A stretch of 64,000 nucleotides of DNA, taken from Chitinophaga nivalis. Lineage in GTDB: Bacteria > Bacteroidota > Bacteroidia > Chitinophagales > Chitinophagaceae. The stretch covers positions 5,072,087-5,136,086 of the forward strand of contig NZ_JAPDNR010000001.1 in assembly GCF_025989125.1 (NCBI RefSeq), given 5' to 3'. Both the position numbers and the translations under genes were made by a program. The first letter of the stretch is position 1. Every line of letters begins with the position of its first letter. The notes beneath the pieces were generated by a model that was not told where the DNA came from, made no database searches, and worked only from the letters and a program-made list of their open reading frames with translations. Of this stretch, positions 29,301 to 44,300 are shown one piece after another.

Positions 29301-32300
29301 GATCGTCATATCCGTCGGATACACTTTATCGGTGGTATTGCGATGATGTATGATGGCAGTCTCTTGTTCCGTACTCAGGTAATGCAACGCCTGGACAGAT
29401 AACTGCCGTTGGGTAACATTTTTCAGGGAAGCCACCTGTTGCAGGATCACTATATAAGTATCAATAAACGTCCGAATCGTGGCCGGCTCAAAAAGATGGG
29501 TCGCATAGTTTACCAGCCCCTTGATGATCGATTCACTATCATCCAACATCGTAGCCATATCAAACCTGGCAGTCTGATAATCTCCCTGCAACAGATATGG
29601 AACAAACAACGGCTCGGTATCAGCTGCCTGCTCATTACCAAAGTGCTGTACACTAAACATCACCTGGAAGAGCGGATGCCGCGAAGGATCCGGTGTCAGG
29701 TGCAATTCATCAACCAGTTTTTCAAATGGTAAATCCTGGTGTAACTGCGCAGCTACCACGGCTGTACCTACCTGCTGAATAAATGCGGTCAGCAGTTGTT
29801 TCGGTTCAATTTGTTCCCGCAATACCAGTGTATTCACGAAGAAACCAATTAAACCTGCTATCTCCGGATGGTGCCGGTTGGCGACCGGGCTACCTATGAT
29901 AATATCTGACTGATTGCTGTAGCTATGAAGCAACAGATAGTAACCACTGAGTAAGAGACTGTACATACTCACCTCCAATTCTTTCGCCACTGTGCGCAAA
30001 TCATCACTCAATGCCTGACTCAACGTAAATGTATGGTTAGCTCCCGCATAACTGATGCGTGCCGGTCTTTCCCGGTCTGTTGGCAGGTTCAGTGGTTCGT
30101 AGTCCGATAGTTTTTCTTTCCAGTAAGTCATTTGTCCGGACAGTACCTCACCGGTCAGATACTGCCGTTGCCAAATCGCAAAATCTTTATACTGTATGGT
30201 CAAAGCAGGTAAAGTCATACCTGTTGCACCCGTTGCATAATAATGATAATAGTGCTCCGTTTCCTGTAACAGGATATCTGCCGACCAGCCATCAAACACA
30301 ATATGATGCAGTACGAAGCTCAGGTAATGTGTAGGTTCACCAGTGGCAGACCGCAGGGTATAGATTTTTATCTGTACCGGTATTTCTACGGATAACTGAA
30401 AAACATGTTGCACCGCTGCCAGCATTGCAGCGTCCAGCTCTTCTACAGTAGATACTTCCAGGGTTGCTATCTCCAAAGGATGTATCGTATCATCTACCAC
30501 CAGCTGATAACCAGTACCCTCTGCCGTAGTTTTAATCAGACTACGTAATACTTCATGCCGATGTACCACCGCACGCAACGCCTGCTCCAGATAACCGATG
30601 TTGGTAGCGGGTGGCAGTTGCAGCATAACCGGAATATTGTAGGCATTGCTACCACCTTCATAATTTTCGATAAACCATAACCGTTCCTGGGCAAAAGACA
30701 AGCGTTGTTCTTCCGGATGCACTACCGGTGTTGCCACGATACCGCTATGATCTGCTACAGTCGCAGGTATCAGTGCAGCCAGGGCCCGGATAGTTTTTGC
30801 CGTAAAAACAGCTGCCACTTTCAGGTGACTGTTTAATGCCTTGTTGATCTGGCTGGCCAGCCGGATCGCCAGTATACTGTTACCACCCAGGCGGAAGAAA
30901 TCATCCTGTACACCGATTTCCGCTGCCGGTACACCCAATACTTCACTATAAATGGCACACAAAGCAGCTTCTGTATCATTAGCCGGTGCCTCGTAAGGCG
31001 TGGTATCTGTAAACAACGGATCAGGCAGTGCCTGCCGGTTCAGTTTACCATTTACCGTCATAGGCATTTCCTGCAACTGCATCAACACGGCGGGCAACAT
31101 ATACTCCGGCAGAGCGGCAGCCAGATAAGCCTGTACGTCGCTTTCTGCCACAGGTGTGGCGGCGGCAAAGTAAGCCGCCAAATATTTGCCATTGCCGGTA
31201 GCTTGCTCCCGTGCTACTACTACCGCTTGTTGAATACCCGGATAGGCAGCCAGGCGGTTTTCTATCTCGCCCAATTCAATCCGGTAGCCGCGGATCTTCA
31301 CCTGAAAGTCGTTACGACCGATATAAGCCAGTGAGCCATCCGGCAGGTATTTCACCAGGTCGCCGGTTTTATAGATCCGGCTATTGGCGCCTGTCGCTTT
31401 TTCTGCTGTTGTCTGGAAAGGATTATTGATAAAACGTTCCCCCGTTAACGTAGGGCGGTTCCAATACCCTCTTGCCACACCGGCACCGCCGATGTACAAC
31501 TCTCCGATAGCACCTGCCGGCACCGGTTTTAACCGGGCATCCAGTACATATACGGAGGTGTTGGCGATCGGGCAGCCAATATGTATGTTGTAATGATCTG
31601 CCGTATTCAGCTGATTCAATGACCACACTGTAGTTTCTGTAGGCCCGTATACATTCAGTACCCAGGCTACCTGTGCAGAAGAAAATATTCTGCTCAGTAA
31701 CTCGCGGGTAATGGCTTCTCCTCCTACAAACAGTTTCAGTGCTGGATTATTGAACCGGATCTGATCCAAACCGGCTGATAACAGTCCTGGTGTTAACTGA
31801 ATGAAGGTATATTTACGGGTATCGATATCCAGCCATTTATTATCCGACAATTCAATAAACCCGCCGCTGATCAGGGGTAAGCCATATTCCAGGCCCCAGA
31901 TATCAAATACATAACTGGTGACGGATAAAGTATGGATGGCTTCTTCCGCACCGAAATAGGTATGCCGGTAATAATGCAGCAGGTTTACAAAAGAATGATG
32001 GGCAATCATCACCCCTTTGGGATTACCGGTAGTGCCACTGGTATAGATGACATAATTGAGGTGATCCGGTGCCGCTGTGTGAACCGGGTTCATATTATGA
32101 TAGTCTGCCACCAGTTTTTCCTGCAGGGATATATTGTCCATATACACCGGCGTAGCCGTTGACCCTGCCATGCATGTGGCCAGCGTATCTGCATATTTTT
32201 CACGGGTCAGCACAATACGTGTATCCGTATCTGTTAGGATATACTGTACCCGGTCTGCCGGGAATGCCGGATCTACCGGTACATAGGCGCCACCTGTTTT

Positions 32301-35300
32301 CAATATCGCCATCACAGCGATCAGCATATACGCAGAGCGGTCTGTATAGATGGCGATGAGATCATCCGGCCGGATATCCCAATTGGCGCAGAGGTAAGCA
32401 GCCAGGCGGTTACTGCGTTCATTCAGTTCCCAATAGGTCAGCTGTTCCATTCCGCTGATGACGGCTATATTATCCGGTGTACGTGCCACCTGTGCTTCAA
32501 ACAGTTGGCGGAATGTGGTGGTTGCCGGATAAAACGCCGATGTTGCGTTGCGCTCGTAGATAATATCTGTGTAATGTGCCGGATTGAGATAATTGATATC
32601 GCTGACTTTCAGCGCACGCTTGTGCGATTTTCCGATAGCTGCCAGCTGTTGCAGGATAACCCGGTAGGTATCTATATAGGCGGTAATGGTAGCTGCATCA
32701 AATAAAGCCGTTGCATAGTTCACCAAACCTTTGATGGCCGCTTCACTGTCGTCCATCATGGTGGTCATATCAAACCTGGCAGTCTGGTAATCACCTTGCA
32801 ACGGATAGGGTACAAACAACTGATCTACGGCGGCTGCCTGCTCCTTGCCAAAGTGCTGTACACTAAACATCACCTGGAAGAGCGGATGCCGTGAAGGATC
32901 CGGTGTCAGGTTTAGTTCATCTACCAGTTTTTCAAATGGCAGATCCTGGTGTAATTGCGCCGTAACCACTGCTGCTCCTACCTGTTGAATGAAGTCCGTC
33001 AGCTGTTGTTCAGGTACAATTTGTTCCCGTAATACCAGGGTATTTACGAAGAAACCGATTAAACCGGCAATCTCCGGATGGTGCCGGTTGGCCACCGGAC
33101 TACCTATGATAATATCTGACTGATTGCTGTAACTATGTAACAACAGGTAATAACCACTCAGCAACAAACTATACATACTCACCTCCAGTTCTCTGGCAAC
33201 CGTACGTAAATCGTCACTCAGCACCTGATCCAGGGTAAACATGCGGTTAGCTCCGGCATAACTGATGCGGGCAGGTCTTTCCCGGTCTGTTGGCAGGTTC
33301 AGTGGTGCATAGTCCGACAGTTTTTCTGTCCAGTAAGTCACTTGTTTTGCCAGCACTTCCCCCGTCAGGTAATGCCGTTGCCAAAGCGCAAAATCCTTAT
33401 ACTGTATGGACAATGCCGGTAACGTGGCGGCTGTTGCACCGGTGGCATAATAATGATAGTAGTGACCGATTTCCTGTAACAGGATATCGGTTGACCAGCC
33501 ATCGAACACAATATGATGCAGTACTATACTCAGGTAGCATGTAGGCGTATCCGTGGATGAATGCAGGGTGTACATTTTTATCTGTACCGGAATCGCTGCC
33601 GACAAGTGGAATACATGCTGTACTGCTGCCAGCATAGCTGCTTCCAGCTCTTCCTGCGTTGTCACTTCCAGCATGGCTATCTGCAAAGGTTCGAGGGTAT
33701 CATCTACCACCTGCTGATAACCGGTACCTGTTGCCGTTGTTTTAATGAGGCTGCGCAATACTTCATGCCTGTGTACCACAGCACGCAAGGCCTGTTCCAG
33801 ATAACCGATATTGGTAGCGGGTGATAATTGTAATATCACAGGAATATTATAGGCATCACCTCCACCTTCAAAAGCTTCGATAAACCATAACCGTTCCTGC
33901 GCAAAGGATAACAGCTGTTCCTCCGGATGCGCCACAACTGTGGCACTGATAGTCGCGGCTGTTGCCGTTTCCGGCAATGCGGCCGCCAACCGGCGGATGG
34001 TACGGGCGATGAAAACTGCGCTGATCTGAAGTGCACTGCCCAGTTCCTGGTTGATACGGCTCACCAGCCGGATCGCCAGAATACTGTTACCTCCCAGCCG
34101 GAAGAAATCATCTTCCACCCCTATCTGAGTTAATGGCAGTTGCAGGATATCGGCATAGATGGCACACAGGCGGCTTTCCGTATCGGTAGCCGGCGCCACA
34201 TAATGGGCTGTACCTGTGAAAAGCGGGTCTGGCAAAGCCTGGCGATCTACCTTACCATTGACCGTGAACGGCAACGCTTCCAGGTGTATCAACACCGATG
34301 GTATCATATAGTCCGGTAAATATTCTTCCAGATAAGCTACCAGTGTTGCGCGGTCTAACGGTGTGGCAGCTACGTAGTAACCGGCCAGGTATTTACCGCT
34401 GGCAGCCTGCTCTCTGGCCATCACCACGGCCTGTTGAATACCGGGATGCGCCGTCAGCCGGTTTTCTATTTCTCCCAGCTCTATGCGATGACCGCGGATC
34501 TTCACCTGGAAGTCGTTACGGCCTACATATTCCAGGTTACCATCCGGTAAATATCTCACCAGATCTCCTGTTTTATATAAACGGCTGTTGCTGTTGACCA
34601 TTTTTTCCGCAGCGCTGCGGAACGGGTTCGCTATAAAACGTTCCCCCGTGAGCGTAGGATTGTTCAGGTATCCCCTTGCCACACCGGCGCCGCCAATATA
34701 CAGCTCCCCGATGGCGCCTACCGGTACCGGTATCCCCTGCGCATCCAGCACATACAACGTGGTATTCGCAACAGGACGGCCTATGATGCTGCTGTTGCCA
34801 CTATCCCGGTAAGCATGCAGGGTAGCACACACGGTGATCTCCGTAGGTCCGTACTCGTTCATTAATGCACCATAGAGCGATGATATGCGGAGATCGGGTA
34901 ATTTTTCGCCCCCGGTAAAGATCACTTCCAGGGCTGGTTTATAAGGCAGCAATGCCGGTAATAACGCCGATGGAATAAATGATACGGCAATCCGGTGCGC
35001 GGCGATATAAGCCGTTAAAGCTTCGGGAGCCGTACGCAGCTGATTGCTGTACAGATATAGGCAGTTACCATTGCACAGTGCCGGGAATACTTCATATACA
35101 AAGGCATCAAACACATAATTGGAGTAACAACCTACCTCGGTATGCTGATCCAGCTGATGCACCGGAATCAGTTCTGAGATCAGGTTGATGACACCGCGGT
35201 GTTCGATCATCACCCCTTTGGGCTGCCCGGTAGTACCACTGGTATAGATCACATAAGCCAGGTCCGTAGAGCGGCTGGTTGCCACCGGATTTTCAGCCGA

Positions 35301-38300
35301 ATAAGCCGCCAGTATAGCTTCAAAAGCAGGTGTATCTATGCTGACTACTTCGTTTGTCCAGGTAGCTAACGTAGCAGCATATACGTCGTTGGTTAATACC
35401 ACCCTTGCCTGTGTATCTGCCAGGATGTAAGCTTTACGTTCCTCCGGATAGTCCGGGTCCATAGGCACATAGGCGCCGCCGGATTTCAGCACGGCCAGGA
35501 TGGTGATGAGCAGTTGTTCGGAACGATCCAGGCATAACACCACCCGGTCATCGGGGCGGATGTTATAAGTAGCCTGCAGCCATGCCGCCAGGCGGTTGGC
35601 CCGTTCGTTCAGTTCGTGGTACGTCAGTTGCGTTGCTTCATATACCAGCGCTGTCTGATCCGGTGTCTGATTCACCTGTGCTTCAAACAGCCGGTGAATG
35701 GTTTGGGCGGCAGCGTATGGTTTGGCTGTAGCATTCCAATCGTGAACGACCTGCTGATAACGCCTTGCAGGCAGGTATTGCAGGTGCGCAGCATCCCGTT
35801 CGGGTTGCTGTAACAGCTGTTCCAGCATGGCTTGCATGCCCTCCAGCATGGCCTGCATTTGTTCGCGGTGGAACAATTCTGCCGCATATTTTAACTCGTA
35901 CGTAATCGTCTCGCCCTTTTCATGCGCTACTATAGCCAGCGGATAATCCAGTTTCTCTACAGCCGTTTTAAATACGATGGTCAGTTCACCGGCATCTTTG
36001 GGCGCCGGATAGTTTTCGAATACAAATAAGCTGTTGAACAATCTTTCGCCCTGCGATTGCAACGCAGACAAAGACACGTCACTGCGTACGTTGATGTCGT
36101 TGATATGTGCCTGTAACGCCTGAATGGCTTGTATTACCGGGCCCTGGGTATGTACGGCTATTACCGGCAGGGTGTTGATATACAACCCTGCGGATTGCTC
36201 GATATCGTCCACTGGCAGGTTACGGCCGGACACGGTCATCCCTACCGCGGTGGTATCACTGTTGCCATACACACTGAGCTGCCGGTGCCACAGATACTGC
36301 AACACCGCATTCAACGTAACCCCCTGTGCCGCACATAAGGCTTTGAGCTGCCGGTAAGTGGCGCCTTCAATCAGCCACGACAACTCCGCCGGTTGCAGGA
36401 TATGCCGATAGTCGGATAATACGGTATGTCGTTGTTCCGCTTTCAGTAAGCCACTCAGGTCCTCCCGGGAAGTATGCCGGTCTATTACCGTTTTCCAATA
36501 CGCCAGATGTGCATTCCGATGTGTTTGCAGGTATTGCTGTGCCGCCGTATAGCTGGTATCCGGCCGGCCGGTCAACGGCTGGCCTTTACATAACTGTAAA
36601 TAAGCCGTATGTACCGCACCCAATAATATGGGCATACTCCACCCATCGAGAATAGCATGGTGATTACTAAACACACACTGATAAGTAGCCGGCCCTTGTT
36701 TTACCAGATACACCCGGAACAGGTTACCTGCCGCCAGGTTAAAGGCTGCAGCGCGATCGGTAGCCAGTAAGTCCTGTATAAAGTTGTCCTGGTCTGCCGC
36801 AGATAAATCTGTGATATCCTGGTAGTGCCAGTCGATGCTGCCTGTTTTATCTACCACCTGCACCAGCTCTTCCTCCCATGTAAAGCGCAGCCGCAGCACA
36901 GGATATTGTTCCTGTACCAGTTGCCACGCCTGTAACAACCGGGGTACTTCCAGCGGTACCTGGTACTCCCATTGCAGTTGCACGCGATAGGCATCATCTA
37001 CGTTGCCCTGATTTAAAGCATGATAAATAAAACCTTCCTGCAGACTGTTGGCCAGATAAACACCAGTGATCTCCCGATCGGCCTGCAGCCGGGTCAGGTA
37101 AGGCGCGGATACGATTCCGGCTACATCACTCACCGTTAAATAGCTGCGATCTGCCTGTACCAGGGATGCCACCATCTCTTCCAACGCGGCCTGATAACGG
37201 GTGGCCAGCGCTGTTAATACCGCAGCAGGTAACCGGCCAGCCAGCGTGAAACGCAGCTGCCCGTTGATGACCATACCATTGATATTGATAATATGCGGCC
37301 CCTGATTTGCGGAAGACACTGCCGCGCCGCTATATTCGCCGGAGATAGCCCAGTCGGCCTGTGTGGCCTCTTCCCGTTTATCGAACTGCCCGAGATAGTT
37401 AAAACTGATCCGCGGCAACTCCGTATTGATATAACCGTTAATAGCGCCATAACCGATACCTTTACCCGGCACCTGCCGCAGCATTTCTTTTACGGCTGTG
37501 ATAGTGGCGCCCAGATCTCCGGCGGTAGCCGCCAGCGTTATCGGATACATGGTGGTGAACCAACCAATAGTACGGGTAATATCGATGTCGGCACGTAATT
37601 CTTCCCGACCATGGCCTTCCAATAATATATGATGTTGCGGTTGTCCGGTTACTGCAGACAAGGCTATGCCCAGCGCACTCAATAACAAGTCATTGATCTC
37701 CGTCTGGTATACCCGGCCACTTTCGCGTAACAACTGATCGGTAATACGCTGATCCAACTCACAACCCGCTTCACTGATGCCGGCAACAGCCTGTGCTGCC
37801 AGCACCGCATTGCCGGCAGGGATATCGGCTGTTACCTGCGACCAGTAACTATTTTCTGCCGGAGCAGCGGTTATTTTATAATCCTGAATAACGTGTACCC
37901 ATTGCCGGTAGCTGCTGCCTTTCTCACCCAATATCTGGTGTACGGCTGCTACTGTGCCTTTCTCTATCATATATTGATAAATCTGTTGCAGGTCTTCTGT
38001 AATAATGCGCCAGCTCACCGTGTCGATCAACAGGTGATGGAACGCCAGGAAGATGCGCGCACTGCCATCGGCATAACCGTGCAGATACCCTACCTGTAAC
38101 AGCTGATCGCCCCATATATTAAAACCGGATTGCCAGCTGGTCAGCAAGGTATCCAGTGCGCCGGCTGCTGTGTAATCACGCACATCCGCTACAGGTACCT
38201 TCATAGCAGGCAACGTGTTGCGATAGGTTTGGGTATATCCAGTATCGGTGTGTTGGAAACCTATCCGCAAAGTATCGTGGTGTTGCAGCAACAACGCGAT

Positions 38301-41300
38301 ACTTTGCGTCAGCACCGCTGTATCCAGGGCCGGTACCCGGATCAGGAAAGACTGATTCCAATGGTGGTAATCCGGGAATAAACCTGTTTCCGTTTGGTGG
38401 AAGAACCATTCCTGGATGGGTAACAGTGGTACCTCTCCCTGCAGCAAGCCTTGTTCTGACAACACCTGTACCGTGGCCAATGTTGCTTTTGCAATGACCT
38501 GCTGATACAGCTCCGCAATAGTCCTGTATTTGAAAATATCCTTGACACTCACCTGCATGCCGGTACGCTGTCTGATACGACTCACCAACTGAATGCTCAC
38601 AATACTATCGCCCCCTAACCGGAAGAAATCATCCTGCACGCCAACTGTACCCGCTGCAAGCCCTAACACTTCCGCATAGATACCACACAATACGGCCTCT
38701 GTTTCATTCTGCGGCGCCTGATAGGTATCCGCAGCAGTGAAGTGCGGCTCCGGCAATGCCCGCCGGTCCAGCTTTCCGTTCACGGTCAATGGTAACGCCT
38801 GCAGGTGTACCAGTGCTGTGGGCACCATGTACTCCGGCAGGGAATCTCGTAAGGTGGTCAGGATAATCGTTTCGTCGAGGGCGGCTGGCGCCACATAGTA
38901 ACCCGCCAGATACGGTACTCCGGTTATGGGCTGTGTTTTCACCAGCACCACGGCCTGTTGGATACCCACGCAGGCAGACAACCGGTTTTCTATTTCACCC
39001 AGCTCTATACGATGCCCCCGGATCTTTACCTGGGCATCATTACGGCCTACATATTCCAGGTTGCCGTCTGGTAAATATCGCACCAGGTCACCGGTTCTAT
39101 ATATACGGCTGTTGGTACCAGCTGCGATATCTGTTTCCGAACGGAAAGGATTGATGATAAAACGCTCCCCCGTTAACGTAGTATTGTTCAGATAACCCCG
39201 GGCTACCCCCGCACCGCCGATATACAATTCGCCGGTAGCGCCTACCGGTACCGGCTGCCCATGGGTATCCAGTACATATAAAGTAGTATTCGCCAAAGGA
39301 CGACCGATATTACTGCTGTTGCCGCTCTCCCGGTAAGGGTGCCCCGTAGCGCACACTGTTATCTCCGTTGGTCCGTATTCGTTTATCAGTTCAAAAGAGA
39401 AAGCTGCCTGACGCAGGTCCGGTAGTTTTTCGCCACCGGTAAACACCAGCTGTAAGGTCGTGTCGTGTTGTACCAGCGCCGGTAATAATGCCGACGGGAT
39501 AAACGATACGGCGATCTGTTGTTGCCGGATATACGCGATCAGATCATCCAAAGAAGTACGCAGCTGGTTGCTGTACAGGTATAAGCTATTGCCGTTGCAC
39601 AAGGCCGGGAATACCTCATATACAAAAGCGTCGAACACGTAGTTGGAAAAACATCCCACCCGGTTGTGACGATCCAACCGGTGCACCGGTATCAATGCCG
39701 TGATCAGGTTAATGACACCCTGGTGTGCGACCATCACACCTTTGGGTTGCCCGGTCGTACCACTGGTATAGATCACATAGGCCAGGTCGGTAGCCTGACT
39801 GGTATGCACCGGATTCGTAGCCGGATAAGTGGCCAGCGTAGCCCGGAAATCAAGGCTATCGAGGCTGATCACGGGTGTATCCAATACGGATAACGCGGTC
39901 GCGTATACGCTGTTGGTCAGCACCACCCGTGCCTGCGTATCGGCCAGCATGTATGCCTTGCGCTCTTCCGGATAACCTGGGTCCATCGGTACATAGGCCG
40001 CACCGGATTTCAGTACGCCCAGGATCGCGATGAGTACATGTTCGGAACGGTCCAGACAAAGGGCAATCAGGTCATCTGGTTGCACGGCATAATTTGCCTG
40101 CAACCAGTTGGCCAGCCGGTTGGCTTTTTCGTTCAGTTCACTGTAAGTCAGTTGTATATCTTCAAACACCAGCGCTATATGAGCCGGTGTTTGGGCTACC
40201 TGCGCTTCAAACAGGCTGTGAATGGTTTGATCCCTCGCAAAGGTGGCAGCCGTGGTATTCCAGTCGTAGACTATCTGCTGATACTGTTGTGAGGACAGGT
40301 GTGTCAGCTGACCGGCATCCATCAACGGATGATGCAACAGTTGATCCAACAAGGTCGTCATCGCGGCTAAGATCTGTGCAATGGCCTCTCCACTGAATAA
40401 TTCTCCCGCATATTTCAACCGGTAGGTAATCGTACTCCCCTGCTCGTATACTACCATCGCCAAAGGATAATCCAGCTTTTCCGTTCCGGCTTTAAACAGT
40501 ATGGGTAACTCGCTGTTTTCTGCCGGCACGGGATAGTTTTCATATACGAAGATGCTGTCGAACAGGCGTTCGCCCTGCTGCTGCAACTTCGATAAGTTGG
40601 TATTGCTGCGGATATTAATATCGTTGATCTGCGCCTGCAAGGCCTGTATGGCTGCTATCACCGGGCCATTGGTATGCGTCGTCATCACCGGTAAGGTATT
40701 GATGAACAAACCAACGGATTGTTCAATATCATCCACCGGCAGGTTACGACCCGACACCGTCATCCCTACAGTAGTGGTATCGCTGTTACCATATACCTGC
40801 AGCTGTTTGTGCCACAGATATTGCAGCACGGCATTGAGGGTAATGCCCTGTTCTGCACACAAGGCTTTAAGCTGCTGATACCGCTCACCTGTAATGGTAG
40901 CCACTTGTTCTTCCGGCTGCAGGATGTGCCGGTAATCTGCTAAAAGCGCGTGCCGTTGTGTTGTTTTTAATAAGCCACTCAGGTCTTCCCGGGAAGTCTG
41001 CTTGCTCACCTCTGCTGTCCAGTAGGCAGTATGTGCTCCCTTATGTGTTTGCAGATATGCCTGCGCGGCCACATAACTGTTATCGGTTTGGGTATCTGCC
41101 GCCAGACCTTTGTCCAGCCGCAGATAGGTATCATGTACATAGCCCAGTAATACAGGCATACTCCAGCCATCGAGGATAGCATGGTGATTACTAAAGATAC
41201 ACTGGTAGACATCCGCCGCCTGTTTCACCAGGTATATGCGGAATAAGCTACCGGCTGCCAGATCAAACACGTCGGCCCGGTCATTCGTCAACAGTGCCTG

Positions 41301-44300
41301 TATAAATCCTTCCTGTTCCGTCAACGACAAATGAGTGATGTCTTCGGAACGGAAATCACATTTTCCCTTTTTATCTACTATCTGTACCAGCGCCTCTTCC
41401 CATCCAAAACGCAGGCGTAACACAGGAAACTTCTCCTGCGCCAGCTGCCAGGCCTGTAAAAGCCGCGGTACATCCAAAGCCGTACGGTATTCCCATTGCA
41501 GCTGCACGCGGTAGGCATCATCGGTCGTACCCTGATTTAATGCATGATAAATAAATCCTTCCTGCAGGCTGTTCGCCAGGTACACCCCGGTAATTTCCTG
41601 ATTGGCCTGCAGCGCATCGAGGCAGGCAGGTGTTACGATATGCGCTACATCGCTGCTGGTTAAATAACTTCGTTTCGCTTCTGCCAGGTGTGCAATCATG
41701 TCTTCCAGCGCCGCTTTATAACGGTCAGCCAATACTGTTAAGACATCAGCAGACAAGCGGCCAGCTATCCTGAAATGCAGTTGCCCATTGATCACCAGGC
41801 CATTGATATTGATGATATACGGATCCTGGTTATCACCGGAGATCGCTACACCGGCCACATCGCTGCTGATAGACCAGCTGGTATTATCTTGCTCACCATT
41901 ATCGAATTGTCCCAGGTAGTTGAAGCTGATAGCCGGCAATGGCGCCTGCACATATCCCATCAGTGCGCCATAGCCAATACCTTTACCAGGTATTTGTCGC
42001 AACATTTCTTTCACCCCTGTGATGGTGGCTTTCCAGTTGCATGCCACTCCGGTGAGTGCCACCGGATACATAGCTGTGAACCATCCCGCAGTGCGGGTAA
42101 TATCTATATGGCGGTTCAGCTCTTCCCGGCCGTGCCCTTCCAGCAATACCTGATGTTGTTGCTGGCCGGTAACGGCTGTCAGCGCCTCACTTAAGCCACT
42201 CAGCAACAGGTCATTGATCTGTGTCTGGTATACTTCGCTGCTGTCGCGCAATAATAAACTGGTGGTAGCTGCATCGAGTACCAGATCCGTATGATGTACT
42301 TCATTGCCGGCCATAGCTGCCAGCACGGCATTGCCTGCCGGCACGCCGGCAGTTATTGCAGCCCAGTAGTTACGTTCTTCCGGTGTGGTTGTCTGCTCAT
42401 ACGCTTTAATTACGTTTACCCATTGCCGGTAGCTGCTGCCTTTTTCTCCCAAAATCACCTGCGCATCGGCCACCAGACCCTGTGTAGTGATATATTGATA
42501 AATCTGTTGCAGGTCTTCCGTCAGGATACGCCAGCTCACAGTATCTGTAAGCAGGTGATGGAAGGCCAGGTATACCCGGGCGCTGCCATCTGCATAACCT
42601 TCCAGGTAGCCGATCTGCAGCAGCTTATCCCCGAAAATATCAAAATCGGCCTGCCAGCTGGTTAACAGCACCTGCAGGGAATGCGGGGAAGTATAGTGAC
42701 TGACGTCGGCCTGATGAAGGATTACCGGTGGCAGGGTTTCCCGGTAGTACTGCGTATAACCGTTGGCGTGGCGACGGAAGCCCATACGCAATACGTCGTG
42801 GTATCCCAGCAGGAGCGATACACTTTGTTCCAGCACTGCTTTATCCAGCGCCGGCACCCGGATGAGGAAAGCCTGATTCCAATGGTGAAATGCCGGCCAT
42901 ATGCCGGTATCTACCTGATGGAAAAACCATTCCTGAATCGGCAACAACGGTACATCGCCTGCCAGTAAACCCTGTTCTGTAGCTATTTGCGGGGTTGCTT
43001 CTGTGGCGACTGCTATTACCTGGCTATATAATGCTGCAATGGTTCTGTGGGTAAATATATCCTTCACACTCACGTGAATGCCTGCACGTTGTCTGAGCCG
43101 GCTCACGAGCTGTATACTTACAATACTATCTCCACCCAGGCGGAAGAAGTCATCTTTTATTCCCACGGCCGTCAGCGGCAGACCCAATACTTCTGCATAG
43201 ATTTCGCACAGTCTTTTTTCTGTTTCATTCCGGGGCGCCTGGTAAGTATCGCCCGCCGTCAGCTGTGGATCGGGCAAGGCACGGCGGTCCAGTTTACCAT
43301 TGGAGGTTAACGGTAATACCGGCAATGCCATCAGTACCGCCGGCAACATATATTCCGGTAACGTTTCGCGCAGGTAAGCCATGATAGCCTTTTCCCGAAC
43401 AGGTGCCTCGGCTGTGTAATACCCCACCAGGTATTTCATACCGGTAGCGGGTTGTGTTTTCACCTGTATTACCCCCTGCCGGATACCCGGACAGGCGGAT
43501 AAGCGGTTTTCTATTTCCCCTAACTCAATACGGTAGCCCCTGATCTTTACCTGCAGGTCATTACGCCCCAGGTATTCCAGATTGCCATCCGGCAGGTATC
43601 TTACCAGATCGCCTGTTTTATACAACCGGCTGTTAATACCAGCCGTTTTTTCTGCCGCCGTGCGGAAAGGATTGGCAATGAATCGTTCGGCCGTTAATCC
43701 GGACAGTTGCCAGTAGCCTGCTGCTACGCCGGCACCGCCGATATATAGTTCACCGGCAGCTCCTGCCGGCAACGGCATCCCATGCCGGTTTAATATATAA
43801 AGTTGATAATTATGATAAGCCTTACCGATGGTATAACGCATTACCTGCCGGTCTATCGCAAACCAGGTAGCGCCTACGGTTGTTTCTGTTGGCCCGTATT
43901 CATCGATGATTTTTTCTGAAAACTGCAGGATACCGGCGATATGGTGCTGCAATAATTTTTCTCCCCCAACAATAGTTACCTGCACGCGGATAGGTTCTCC
44001 GCCAGCGGTACTGTTATTAGGCAAGAGCGATAAATAACCCGGGGTAGATTTTACCAGGTCGATCCTGTTATCCCGCAGATGTTTTTCATAGGCCTGTATC
44101 TCCGTAATATCTTGCTCAAACACATAAATCGTCTTCCCAAAACATACCGGATATAAAGTAGTGGTTACAGACAAATCGAAAGACAGGTTCGTGGAGAAAT
44201 CCACCCGTTGTATAGTGGCCGGCAGCATATCCTGCAGGTTATACAGATAGTTGATGACTGCCTGATGCGGAATCATTACCCCTTTGGGCTTACCCGTAGT

